Shown here: one piece after another, positions 1 to 8,526 of the stretch
Layout of the letters: each line of letters opens with the position of its first letter
How positions within the stretch are numbered: position 1 is the first letter of the stretch
NCBI RefSeq assembly: GCF_000330505.1
Contig: NW_004443750.1
Location: 4,220-29,200 of the forward strand
From: Entamoeba invadens IP1
Lineage: Eukaryota; Evosea; Mastigamoebida; Endamoebidae
Length of the DNA stretch: 24,981 bases
Direction of reading: 5' to 3'
Program-made: the position numbers and the translations under genes
Notes under the pieces: generated by a model
What the model was told of the DNA's origin: nothing
Databases searched by the model: none
The model's input: the letters and a program-made list of their open reading frames with translations, nothing else

Positions 1-107
1 AAATACTGACTCTATATTGAAATGTTTATTGATTAGTTTAACCAAATTTAATATTGTTTTCGAATGAAACTTATTTTTAAAAAATTTAAAATTTAATTTT
101 TATTTAT

Positions 108-121
108 TTAACACGTTTGGT
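108..121 (+). repeat. TTAA target duplication plus left piggyBac terminal inverted repeat
   Basis: TTAA at 108-111 is followed by CACGTTTGGT at 112-121. The reverse complement of 2339-2352 begins with the same 14 bases. A further pair of similar short stretches (TGTTTTTGCCA near 166-176 and, inverted, TAGCAAAAAACA near 2302-2313) may be subterminal repeats. Confidence 0.9.
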
Positions 122-2348
122 ATATCTTTTGGAAATTATTTCCTTTTTCTTTTTACCTTATAATTGTTTTTGCCATTTTAATTGATTTGATCATTTAAAA
201 CATATTGAGTTTAACCGAAATTGATGTTCTTGATGATGAGAATTTTTCTGATGATGACAATGTTGCTGAAACAAATTTGGTGGTTACTTTTTCAAATGGA
301 ATAATTACACAAAACACTGAACAAAAAGAAATTGAAAACATAATTATTGAGACCCAATCCCAAATTGCTTTTGTAGAACCCGAAAAATGGGCAGAAAATG
401 TTTTGACAAATGATTCTTTTGAGATTGATCGTTTCAAAGAAAACTGTCGAAATTTGAACTTCAAAATTGAAGAATCTATCCTGCACAACCCCAAAATACT
501 TTTCAAATATTATTTTTGTCCCGAAATAATAGATATAATAGCCTTTGGAATCAACCAAAGAGCACAAGATGACAAAAATAGATAATGTGTTTTCAAACCA
601 ATACTTCCCAATGAAGTTTTTTGTTTTTTGGGAGTGCTGATTTATTTAGCAGGAATTAAATGGCAATTGCCATTGAAAGATATTTACAACCCGGAAATTG
701 GCGTTCCCTTTGTGCAAATTTGTTTGACAATTACAAGATTTCGGGAAATTTGCCGATACTTCAGATGTGATGACAAAAACAAAAGAGAGGGGTTAAGAAA
801 ACAAGGAATTAAAAACAAAGGAATTTTCGAAATCTCGCAAATTTTCGAAAATAACCTCAGGAACATTTCCGATCCCGGAGAATTACTCTGTATTGATGAA
901 AAAATGTCGAAATTTCTTGGGAGAGCACACGACAAAATTTACAACCCCATGAAACCGATCAAAAGAGGGTTTGAGTATTTGTTATTGGTTGATACAAAAA
1001 CCAACATTTGTGTGAACATGTTTCAGTTTTACAAAGGGTGTGTCGAAGGAGATGGTAATATTGGGAGAAAATTGGCAAACAAACTTATCTAAGAAATCAA
1101 AAAAGAAGAAAAATCTATTTATAAAATACAAATGGATTCACGATTTATAGAAATAGATTATTTGCAAAAATGGAAGGAACAAAACATTGAAGTTATCGGG
1201 ACAGTCAGGAAATCAAAATTATTGTCAGAAAATTGGAACCAAAAAACAACCCCCAAAGAGCAAGAATACAAAACAATCAAAAAAGAGATAAAAAAAGCAG
1301 AAAAAGCGAAAAAACCAAAAAAAGAAGTTGAAGTTGAAGTAAAAAAGCGGGAAACTTTACTTAAAAGGTTGGAAGAAGAAATCAAAGAGGAAAAAGAAAA
1401 AAATCCACTTTTTAACAAATTGTGGACAAAAAATGGATTATTTTTAAATTGTTTCAATCCTTCGAAAACAAAAACAGTATCCATTGTTTCCACGTTCTTT
1501 GAAAACAAGGGATTTTCTGTTGAAAACGGGAAAACAAATCTAAATTGCCTTTACAACAAAATGAAGTTTCCCGTCGACATTTTCAACTACTTGTGCGCAT
1601 ATTATCCCGTTCCATTTAAGTCAAGCCGATGTACGTTTGCATTGTTCAAAAATATGTTGGAGGTTGGAATGACAAACGTTTATGTCATTTCACGTATTTT
1701 TGAAAAGAATCTTGAACACGGTTCGTTTCTCAGAGAACTTGGCAAATCGTTGTGTGAAGAACACGTTGCCAGCAAATTTGAAACACTAGATGAAAAGGAC
1801 CAAGTGAAAACCGTGTCCACGTTGAAGAATTGTCAAATGGAAATTGCTGAGGCAATGAAAACAGTTGTTAGCGGGGAAAGTGAACGAGGAAAGTGTCTGT
1901 CTTGTCTTTTGGCACAGACGAAGAAGAGTAGTAAAAACAGAAGAAACAAAAAAGATGTAAGAACTGTTAAAAAGTGTTTCTTGTGTTACCGACCGTGCTG
2001 TAAAAACCATTCGATCAATGTTTGTGATGTTTGTCAAGGGAAAGTTGATATTGGAGACGACTACAAAGAAGTTAGAAAATTTCCTGCTTTTTCTAAGAGG
2101 GTAAGGAAACATTACAAAGAAGCAAAAAGAGGTTCAATTCCCGATTGTTAGGGAAGAAGTCGAAAATCTTACTTAAATGACTCGTATTTGAAACTTTGTT
2201 TGAATAAGATGTATTGGATATTTTTTCCTGGGTTCAGCTTGGACAGTTTTTTACACAATAAAAATTATGAAAAAAACCAATTTCAAACTTTTTTGACATG
2301 AGTAGCAAAAAACAAAAGAAAAAAGTAACAAGATACTAACCAAACGTG
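112..2348 (+). mobile_element. piggyBac-type DNA transposon, full length but inactivated
   Basis: A 2,237-bp element is delimited by the direct tetranucleotide TTAA at 108-111 and 2349-2352, the invariant target duplication of the piggyBac superfamily. The termini are inverted repeats: CACGTTTGGT at 112-121 matches, in reverse complement, 2339-2348, and similarity continues loosely inwards (TATATCTT against TAGTATCTT). Between them lies one transposase reading frame, 205-2151, interrupted by two in-frame TAA codons. Ends, target duplication and protein homology agree, so the boundaries are firm. piggyBac excision is normally seamless and restores a single TTAA. The element is probably immobile unless another copy supplies transposase; its ends look intact enough to be mobilised in trans (inference). 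Confidence 0.93.
205..2151 (+). pseudogene. piggyBac transposase (DDE_Tnp_1_7 type), two in-frame stops
   Basis: All of 205-2151 lies in one frame, broken only by TAA at 583-585 and TAA at 1090-1092. No ATG opens the frame: the first usable codon is TTG at 205 after a stop at 196-198, so the start is probably also lost. The family order is preserved. There is an acidic N-terminus (205-300) and the F-L-G-V-L-I-Y core (about 622-650). The first catalytic Asp is in LCIDEKM with the KPIKRGFEY segment (about 888-975). The second Asp is in QMDSRF (1129-1146), with GTVRK (about 1198). The third is in the NKMKFPVD stretch (about 1554-1580). A C-terminal Cys/His zinc-binding domain (C-x2-C ... C-x2-C ... 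CC-x2-H ... C-x2-C) occupies about 1893-2036. Between the second and third Asp is a long Lys/Glu-rich insertion. The three catalytic positions are kept and no frameshift is seen, so inactivation looks recent. Confidence 0.92.
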
Positions 2349-2352
2349 TTAA
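2339..2352 (-). repeat. right piggyBac terminal inverted repeat plus TTAA target duplication
   Basis: ACCAAACGTG at 2339-2348 followed by TTAA at 2349-2352 is the exact inverted copy of 108-121. It marks the right boundary of the piggyBac element. Confidence 0.9.
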
Positions 2353-2631
2353 TATTATTTTAGAATAGAAGATGATATAAAAATATCGATAATATAATAA
2401 ACTGCTAAATTTCCATATCTATTAATATAGTTAATAAAGATAAACTTTTTATAATATATTATATCAATTTAAAATCAGTAATTTGATACATCAAATTATT
2501 TCATTTATAAATCAACTTAAATTAATTGATATACAGAATTGAATATTAGACATCTATAAATACAATTATTTCTTTAAAATTAATCTTTATTGAAATATTG
2601 AAACAATTTTCTTAATCTAAATACTACACAT
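2353..2631. other. AT-rich spacer between piggyBac element and next gene
   Basis: About 280 bp of simple AT-rich sequence without an open frame. It presumably holds the promoter of the plus-strand gene starting at 2632, but I cannot identify a specific core element. Confidence 0.5.
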
Positions 2632-3252
2632 ATGACTATACAACAAGGAGGAGTACAATTCATTTTAAATGTACAAAACACCTTTGTGAATCCTTTTATA
2701 CCAAATAAAACTAATATATCTTCCACTACGGGAAGCCAACAAAATTTAACAATAACAGAACAAAAAGTTATCAATTTGAAAAACAAATTTAAACGTTTTC
2801 CAATGGGTTTTATTGATGAAGAAGATAAAGTTCGAAGCTGGGATGATATAAAAAAATTTGATTTAACAAAAAGAAAGGCCGCACTTATGTTCAAAAAAGA
2901 AGAAGAAGAAATGGCTGCTCGTAACCAAAATCAAACAGAAGTTGTGGGACAACAACAAGTGCAATGTCAACAACAAATACCACTTCAACCAAATTTTAAT
3001 CAACAATTACAAACAATACAAACACAACAACAAGTTGCCCAAAATAGCATTACACCGGGTATAAATGTATCAAGTCATCCAAGTGTGAACCAAACTGTGT
3101 TACATTTACCTTGTACAAATTTAAATCTAAACAATTATTCACAACAAACACAAACTTCTTTATATAATACATTCCCTCTACAAACTAACATTACTTTTAA
3201 TAACAATTTGTTTAATCCTCAACACCGCAACAAATTTACAAAACACTATTAG
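2632..3252 (+). CDS. Q/N-rich low-complexity protein, N-terminal segment (hypothetical)
   Basis: This frame opens with ATG at 2632 and ends at TAG 3250-3252 (206 codons). The first ~95 residues are mixed composition, with a charged patch containing the RSWDDIKKF and KKEEEEMAAR stretches. The rest is rich in Gln, Asn and Thr (poly-Q-like QQQ runs), so it is probably disordered. I recognise no domain. The +1 frame is already open beneath the 3' end and continues with the same N/T/Q-rich composition past the stop into 3341-4042. The two frames therefore almost certainly belong to one gene, separated by one surplus base (A-run 3240-3243) or by a very short intron ending at TTAG 3249-3252. A Q/N-rich head followed by coiled coil recalls nucleoporin-like or scaffold proteins, but FG repeats are essentially absent, so I assign no function. 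Confidence 0.65.
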   Translation: MTIQQGGVQFILNVQNTFVNPFIPNKTNISSTTGSQQNLTITEQKVINLKNKFKRFPMGFIDEEDKVRSWDDIKKFDLTKRKAALMFKKEEEEMAARNQNQTEVVGQQQVQCQQQIPLQPNFNQQLQTIQTQQQVAQNSITPGINVSSHPSVNQTVLHLPCTNLNLNNYSQQTQTSLYNTFPLQTNITFNNNLFNPQHRNKFTKHY

Positions 3253-3340
3253 TTGCACAAACAGTACAAACACCCAATATTCATATCTATATAACACCAA
3301 TTTAACTAATCAACAAACCACAACACCTAATGTAAATCAG

Positions 3341-4042
3341 ATGACTTCAATACCAAAATTTACAAATTTATTTAATTCGGGTGCTTCAAGTCTTCTAAAT
3401 TCTATTTACCAAAATATTGGGACTCAAAGTGGTAACACAAATTTAAATCCAAATTTCTATGCTGTACAACAAAATGTTATGATTGTTAATGTAGATGTCT
3501 TAATGCAAAAATTCCTCAAAACAAAAGCGAAAGAAAATTACTCGAAACAGGAGTTGGCATTTAAAGAAATGGAATTTGATGATACAATATTGGAAAGAAA
3601 AGAATATGTATTTCGAAAAGCGTGTGTGTTAAATAAAATTGAAAAAATGGAGCGACCAAAACTTGACGAGGTCGTGGCAACTACACAAAACCAACTAAAA
3701 ATCATCAGAGAAATAAAAACAATTGAAGAAACAGAAAATAAAAAGACAAGTCATTTGGAAAAGGAAATTAACACTAATATCGACGTGATTATAAGTTCGT
3801 TAGATAAAGAATTAAATAAAATGGAAAAATTTGTATGTACACTTAAAAAGAAATGCAAACAACTTTCTTATCAAATCACAAAAGAAAAAGTTGTAGAAAC
3901 GTGTTTAATAGCACAAAAAGAAATAGAAACAATTGAAAGCAAAGTGTGTGTAACTGATAATGAGATGGATAAAATGACAATGAAAATTGAATGGACGAAA
4001 AAAAGCAAATGGAAAAACATAAAACTGATTCAAGAAGAATAA
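3341..4042 (+). CDS. coiled-coil protein, C-terminal segment of the gene starting at 2632
   Basis: The frame is open from upstream of 3251 and has its first ATG at 3341; it ends with TAA 4040-4042 (233 codons from that ATG). The first ~50 residues are still Asn/Ser/Gln-rich. From about residue 55 to the end the protein is Lys/Glu-rich with heptad-like hydrophobic spacing (stretches such as EIKTIEETENKK and LDKELNKMEKFV), predicting a long alpha-helical coiled coil. The in-frame sequence before the ATG (3251-3340) has the same N/T/Q-rich composition as the preceding segment, so ATG 3341 is probably an internal Met. Read as one gene, 2632-4042 would encode about 470 residues: disordered Q/N-rich N-terminal half, coiled-coil C-terminal half. 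No family recognised. TAATTT directly at the stop resembles the short poly(A)-associated motif of Entamoeba genes (weak). Confidence 0.65.
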   Translation: MTSIPKFTNLFNSGASSLLNSIYQNIGTQSGNTNLNPNFYAVQQNVMIVNVDVLMQKFLKTKAKENYSKQELAFKEMEFDDTILERKEYVFRKACVLNKIEKMERPKLDEVVATTQNQLKIIREIKTIEETENKKTSHLEKEINTNIDVIISSLDKELNKMEKFVCTLKKKCKQLSYQITKEKVVETCLIAQKEIETIESKVCVTDNEMDKMTMKIEWTKKSKWKNIKLIQEE

Positions 4043-4308
4043 TTTAAATAACATGAAAATAAAATTGAAAATGTTATGTTTATTTTTGAAAGTTCAACAA
4101 TTTTATAATACAAACAATTTTTTTATGTTTTTTTCACCAAAATAACAATTAATTTTAATAAAATATATAAAATATAAATTGTGAATATCTTTTGTATTTA
4201 ATTGTTATTAAAAATGTGATTTAGTACAACAATACAAATTTAATTTAAAATCACCGATTTATTATAATACTATTTGTTTTATTTTGACATACTAAAATAA
4301 ACAACCGT

Positions 4309-7002
4309 TCATACCAATTCATTTGACAATTTGAGTAAATGTTCCAGCACTGTTGTTATTGTCATTCTGTTCGCTTTATTAAAATCCCAACAACCCCGAA
4401 TCAAGCAAAATTCATTGTTTGTAATGTCTGGACGAATAACCGGGTGTTTTCCATTCATGACAAACTCAGCTATTTTCCAAGGAAACTTAAACTCTTCTTT
4501 TGGGTAAGCTTCTTTCCATGAAAATATCTCAAACATGGTAATACCAAATGAATAGATATCTGCACTTTTTGTGTATTTTTCTTGTTTAAGAACTTCAGGA
4601 GCCATATAAACAGGTGTTCCAATACCTTTTGTGAATGTCATATTCGTGAGCAACAAATTGACGTTTCTGGCACTTCCAAAGTCAGTCAGCTTTGCGTTTA
4701 CTTTCTGATTTAAATCCAAAGAAAAGACAAGAATGTTGTCGGGTTTGATGTCTCTGTGTAATATCCCATTCTCGTGTAAATAAGAAATACCTTTTGCTGC
4801 ATTTATGAAAATTGTGATTCTCAATTTTATATTCACTTCACTTGTTTTTATGCGTTTCATTAAATCTTGCAAACTCCCAAAATCAGCAAATTCTGTTATA
4901 ATAGCAAAGCGTTTTTCAAACATCACTGCTCCATAAAAGTAAACTATATACTCACTTCGAAATTTGTCTAACATATCAACTTCAGCTTCAAATTCTGTTT
5001 TGCTTTTATCATCCATCGCCTGTGTTTTAACCTTTTTGATAGCGACTGTATTTCCTCTAAAAGTGCCTTTATACACAACACCAAATGAGCCTTCGCCAAC
5101 TATTAAATTTTCTTCAATTTCTTCTGGATCAATTTTAGTTGATATTTTCGTAGTTACAAACATGGGGAATGAAATTTGATTATTTTCATGACTTTTAAAT
5201 TCACACGTTGTAATGACCAACTTTTCTTCTGCTGTAAATGAACAAAGTGGGCATATAAATAATGAAAATTCGCAAGCTTCTCCCTTTTCTAAAATGATTA
5301 ACTCGGGGTTAGTACGTATAGTGTATTTCTCACATCCAGTCTTCGCACTTAGTTGCACTTTAATTCGTCCTTTAGTCAAATTGCCAAGACAAAGAAGTTC
5401 TTTTGATTCGACACAAACGTCAATTTCTTGTTTTTCGTCGTCTGGGAATACCAATTTATTTTTGTTTGAACAAATGGACGATGAAAGTTTCACTATAAAA
5501 CGAATGTTACTGCGTGACATCTTAAATACACAAACTGTTTTCTCTTGCTCTTTCTTCAATTTGTGGGCTATCATCTTTTTCACTGTAAAATAGAGTGCAA
5601 CGATCACAACAAAAACTACAAAGAATACAAACAGAAGAACCAAAACAATGAACCACCACACCGCTTGTGTTTCACATGAAGAACCATTTTCGCTTGGTAT
5701 ATGCCAAAAAGTGCATTTGGTGCATTTTGAAGAACGAGATTCAACACAGTTGGTGATTTCTGAAAACAAGACACATTTCTGTGTTTTGTCTAAAACATAT
5801 TTGTTGGTGCAATATTCACACGTTACAAATTGTTTGCATTTTTCACAGTTGTCTGAACATTTGTGACACTCTTTGTTCTCCAAATAATACCAATCTTCAC
5901 AAGAAGAACACCCATACTCACTATCAATATTTCCAGAGCATCCAAGTGTCTCATTCTTCAATTTGCAAACACCTGAATACGTCTTAAAGTGTTCTAAATT
6001 ACATGTTAAACATGTTGTGTTTGTCAAACACGTTTCACACTCTGGAAGACACTTCTCACACGCAAAACTGACTCGATAATATCCATCATTGCAATTTGCA
6101 CATCCACCAACTATAGACAGTTGTTGACACTTTTCTTTTAATTCATCATTTGATGCACATTTGTTGTTCACGAGAAACGTTGTTTGATTACATGAAATGC
6201 AATATTCAGAAGAAGATAGACATTCACCACAAGTATCTGAACACATCTCGCATTTGTAATTTGATGAATAAAACGACTCAGAACACCTCACACACCCAAA
6301 ATCCCAACTCACTTCACAATTCATTGTTTCCATTAATTCTTCAGTATAATTGTTGCATGTGTTGTTTGATAAAATGTATGGATTTTCACATTCAACGCAT
6401 TGTTCCAAATTATAATTTACACAATTCTCTACTTTTTGAAAACACGTGGTTTTATTTGTGACGAAACCACCTTCACATATATGACAAAATCCATTCGGTA
6501 TTGAAATACAATGGTCGACTTTTATACACTTTTCAAACATTTTTACAAACCCATTGGCACATTGTATACATTCATTTTGGTCACAAATATAACAAGATGA
6601 ATCGTTACTACACTGTAGACATTCATTAGTTTCATTGTCCAAATAATATCCACTGTTGCATGAAGTGACAAACGAATTTGAAGAAGTTAAAGCTTGTTCT
6701 TTTTGTTCGCATGTGTTGCCATTTAATATAAAGTTGTGTTCACATATAAGGCACTTTATTTCATTGGTGTTCAAATCTTCTAAACAAGAAGTACAATGTT
6801 CTATTTCACAACTTAAACATTCGCTTTCTTTTATATAATTCGATTCAGCACATTGAATAAACTTATCAAACTCGTATATTCCTTTAGTTTGTTCAATTCT
6901 TTTACACGTGATTTGTTCAGTAATAATATATTGTTTTTGGCATTGAAAACATGTGGTATTTGAGCAACGATTACAATTGTTTGTACATGCAATGCACATC
7001 AC
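4309..7002 (-). CDS. TMK receptor kinase segment 4: CxxC ectodomain, membrane span, tyrosine-kinase-like domain
   Basis: About 895 residues (the open frame begins at GTG 7002, ATG 6999). Residues 1-445 carry many C-x2-C pairs in furin/EGF-like Cys repeats, typical of Entamoeba TMK ectodomains. Residues ~448-476 are one strongly hydrophobic span (WWFIVLVLLFVFFVVF) followed by KK, a stop-transfer signal. Residues ~490-615 form a juxtamembrane beta-rich region. Residues ~628-895 are a protein kinase domain: GEGSFGVV (636-643), VAIK Lys656, HRDIKPDN (749-756), DFG (774-776), APE (801-803). It ends at TGA 4309-4311. All catalytic residues are present, so the domain should be active if expressed. 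HRDIKPDN is the Ser/Thr-style catalytic loop, as commonly seen in tyrosine-kinase-like (TKL) kinases. Probable role: plasma-membrane receptor signalling; the ligand cannot be inferred. Confidence 0.92.
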   Translation of the reverse strand: MMCIACTNNCNRCSNTTCFQCQKQYIITEQITCKRIEQTKGIYEFDKFIQCAESNYIKESECLSCEIEHCTSCLEDLNTNEIKCLICEHNFILNGNTCEQKEQALTSSNSFVTSCNSGYYLDNETNECLQCSNDSSCYICDQNECIQCANGFVKMFEKCIKVDHCISIPNGFCHICEGGFVTNKTTCFQKVENCVNYNLEQCVECENPYILSNNTCNNYTEELMETMNCEVSWDFGCVRCSESFYSSNYKCEMCSDTCGECLSSSEYCISCNQTTFLVNNKCASNDELKEKCQQLSIVGGCANCNDGYYRVSFACEKCLPECETCLTNTTCLTCNLEHFKTYSGVCKLKNETLGCSGNIDSEYGCSSCEDWYYLENKECHKCSDNCEKCKQFVTCEYCTNKYVLDKTQKCVLFSEITNCVESRSSKCTKCTFWHIPSENGSSCETQAVWWFIVLVLLFVFFVVFVVIVALYFTVKKMIAHKLKKEQEKTVCVFKMSRSNIRFIVKLSSSICSNKNKLVFPDDEKQEIDVCVESKELLCLGNLTKGRIKVQLSAKTGCEKYTIRTNPELIILEKGEACEFSLFICPLCSFTAEEKLVITTCEFKSHENNQISFPMFVTTKISTKIDPEEIEENLIVGEGSFGVVYKGTFRGNTVAIKKVKTQAMDDKSKTEFEAEVDMLDKFRSEYIVYFYGAVMFEKRFAIITEFADFGSLQDLMKRIKTSEVNIKLRITIFINAAKGISYLHENGILHRDIKPDNILVFSLDLNQKVNAKLTDFGSARNVNLLLTNMTFTKGIGTPVYMAPEVLKQEKYTKSADIYSFGITMFEIFSWKEAYPKEEFKFPWKIAEFVMNGKHPVIRPDITNNEFCLIRGCWDFNKANRMTITTVLEHLLKLSNELV

Positions 7003-7853
7003 TCCGTCTTTTGTATAAAATCCACTCTCACACTTTCACACCCATTCTCATCATAATTTGCGCAATTTGGTATTGATCTTATGCTGGTGCAAACACCTTT
7101 ATAAAGTCTATACCCAATGTTACATGAAGTACATGTAAATTTCATATCAGATACAAAACCCGAGTTGCATAAATTTTGAGATATCGAAAGAGTAATTGCA
7201 TTAGTTCCACTCGATGAAACGGTAATTCCTTTGTTATTTTGACAAAAAATACTTAAAGTGTTTGTAATTTGAATGTCAAGACTCAATTCAGAGTCTACAA
7301 TTAACATTTGATTATTTAAGTAATTCAAGTGTAAATTTGGTTTATTTGTTGCAGATAACATAACAATTCCACTATTCTCTAAACTTAATTCTGTATTTTT
7401 TACAATATTCAAATTTATTTTGGATGTAGTGTTTACACTCACTTTTTCAACACTCTGTACACCAGTGAGGTTGTACTTTATATTATTAGTATTTGTATTT
7501 TCAATGTGGATTTCTTTTATACTATCAGAACTCAAATTAATTTCACAATTTTCATTTTTGCAATAATCTATTTGAATATCAATTTTGTTCAGTGTTTTAA
7601 GTTTCAAATTCATCAATTTACTCATTAAATTTTTTAAATTGAAAACAGTAGTTTCATTTGAAGCTATTATACTTGACATATAGTTCGTGCTCAATGCATT
7701 AATAGTAACGTTTGTACTATTAATTGTCAACATTCCACTGAGTGTATCTAAAGAGTCAATTTCACCGAACTTCAATGTGACTTTGTTGCGTGTTTTCAGA
7801 TTTACTTTTCCTTCAAAACTTTCAATGATTGAATTTTTCCTCCCCATAAACAA
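6999..7853 (-). CDS. TMK receptor kinase segment 3: ectodomain up to first CxxC repeats
   Basis: An internal segment without its own start that continues segment 2. Most of it is Asn/Ser/Thr/Leu-rich with strand-like periodicity (for example GKVNLKTRNKVTLKFG, then repeated N-I-T-x-L-type strands). Over the last ~60 residues it turns into the Cys-rich repeat region (CTSCNIGYRLYKGVC, then IPNCANYDENGCE). The frame terminates at TGA 6999-7001. One missing A in the run at 7034-7036 moves the reading into segment 4, which then continues the Cys repeats in phase. Confidence 0.78.
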   Translation of the reverse strand: MFMGRKNSIIESFEGKVNLKTRNKVTLKFGEIDSLDTLSGMLTINSTNVTINALSTNYMSSIIASNETTVFNLKNLMSKLMNLKLKTLNKIDIQIDYCKNENCEINLSSDSIKEIHIENTNTNNIKYNLTGVQSVEKVSVNTTSKINLNIVKNTELSLENSGIVMLSATNKPNLHLNYLNNQMLIVDSELSLDIQITNTLSIFCQNNKGITVSSSGTNAITLSISQNLCNSGFVSDMKFTCTSCNIGYRLYKGVCTSIRSIPNCANYDENGCESVRVDFIQKTE

Positions 7854-8526
7854 CTAAATATCCGTTTATATAATTTACTTTTGAAATAACACCAGGGTTG
7901 CTCAACGTTTTTCCTTTTTCGATTTGTAAAATTCCGATTATGTCATTATTGTTACAATTAATCAGATTTTCTTGTAAGAACAATTGACAATCTTTACATG
8001 GGCAATGCGGTAAAGTAAATACGATGTCATCAATGTCGTATTCATTATGATAATTAGTCGAATTTAAGTAACACTTCACAACAGTCGTATTTATTTCAGC
8101 AGACGGACACCATCTCATCAGTTTGTTATCAGCCAAAAAGAAATATTTATTATTCTTAAAATTCAATATGTTTTGCATATCCAATATTTCATGTGAAGAT
8201 GAAACAAAATCGAAGCAGAAATCGCCACTCACGTTTTCTTCATAATTATAATTATAGAATTTGGGGTATGTCGGGAAGGTGTTTTGCCATACGATGATAT
8301 ATGGTTTGTTTGTTCTCTCTTCATTGATAATAAAAGTGTTTCGCAATTTTAATGTCAACTGTTTGTATGAATGTACAGTGAAGTTACCATTAATAATAAC
8401 ATTTCCCAAATACACGTTTGTATCTAATACCAGACTGATATTCTGTTCCAAATTTTTGATTGCATTAACTGAAAAAGAATTAACATTAACTGCACGACCT
8501 ATAACTTTGGTGTCTTTTTCCAACAA
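7822..8526 (-). CDS. TMK receptor kinase segment 2: middle ectodomain
   Basis: This open frame has no ATG start (TTG at 8526); it continues segment 1 in a different phase. It has the same Asn/Thr/Tyr-rich beta-type composition and N-glycosylation sequons, and holds a short Cys cluster (HCPCKDCQ, about 8005 to 7982). It ends at TGA about 7822-7824, after one surplus A in the run at 7834-7838. Without that base it joins segment 3. It is therefore an internal part of the large receptor and not an independent gene. Confidence 0.75.
   Translation of the reverse strand: MLEKDTKVIGRAVNVNSFSVNAIKNLEQNISLVLDTNVYLGNVIINGNFTVHSYKQLTLKLRNTFIINEERTNKPYIIVWQNTFPTYPKFYNYNYEENVSGDFCFDFVSSSHEILDMQNILNFKNNKYFFLADNKLMRWCPSAEINTTVVKCYLNSTNYHNEYDIDDIVFTLPHCPCKDCQLFLQENLINCNNNDIIGILQIEKGKTLSNPGVISKVNYINGYLVVYGEEKFNH

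Noticed and set aside
4964..6838. Several plus-strand open frames opposite the receptor kinase
   Set aside because: They are antisense shadows of the Cys-rich and kinase coding sequence, with none of their own family features.
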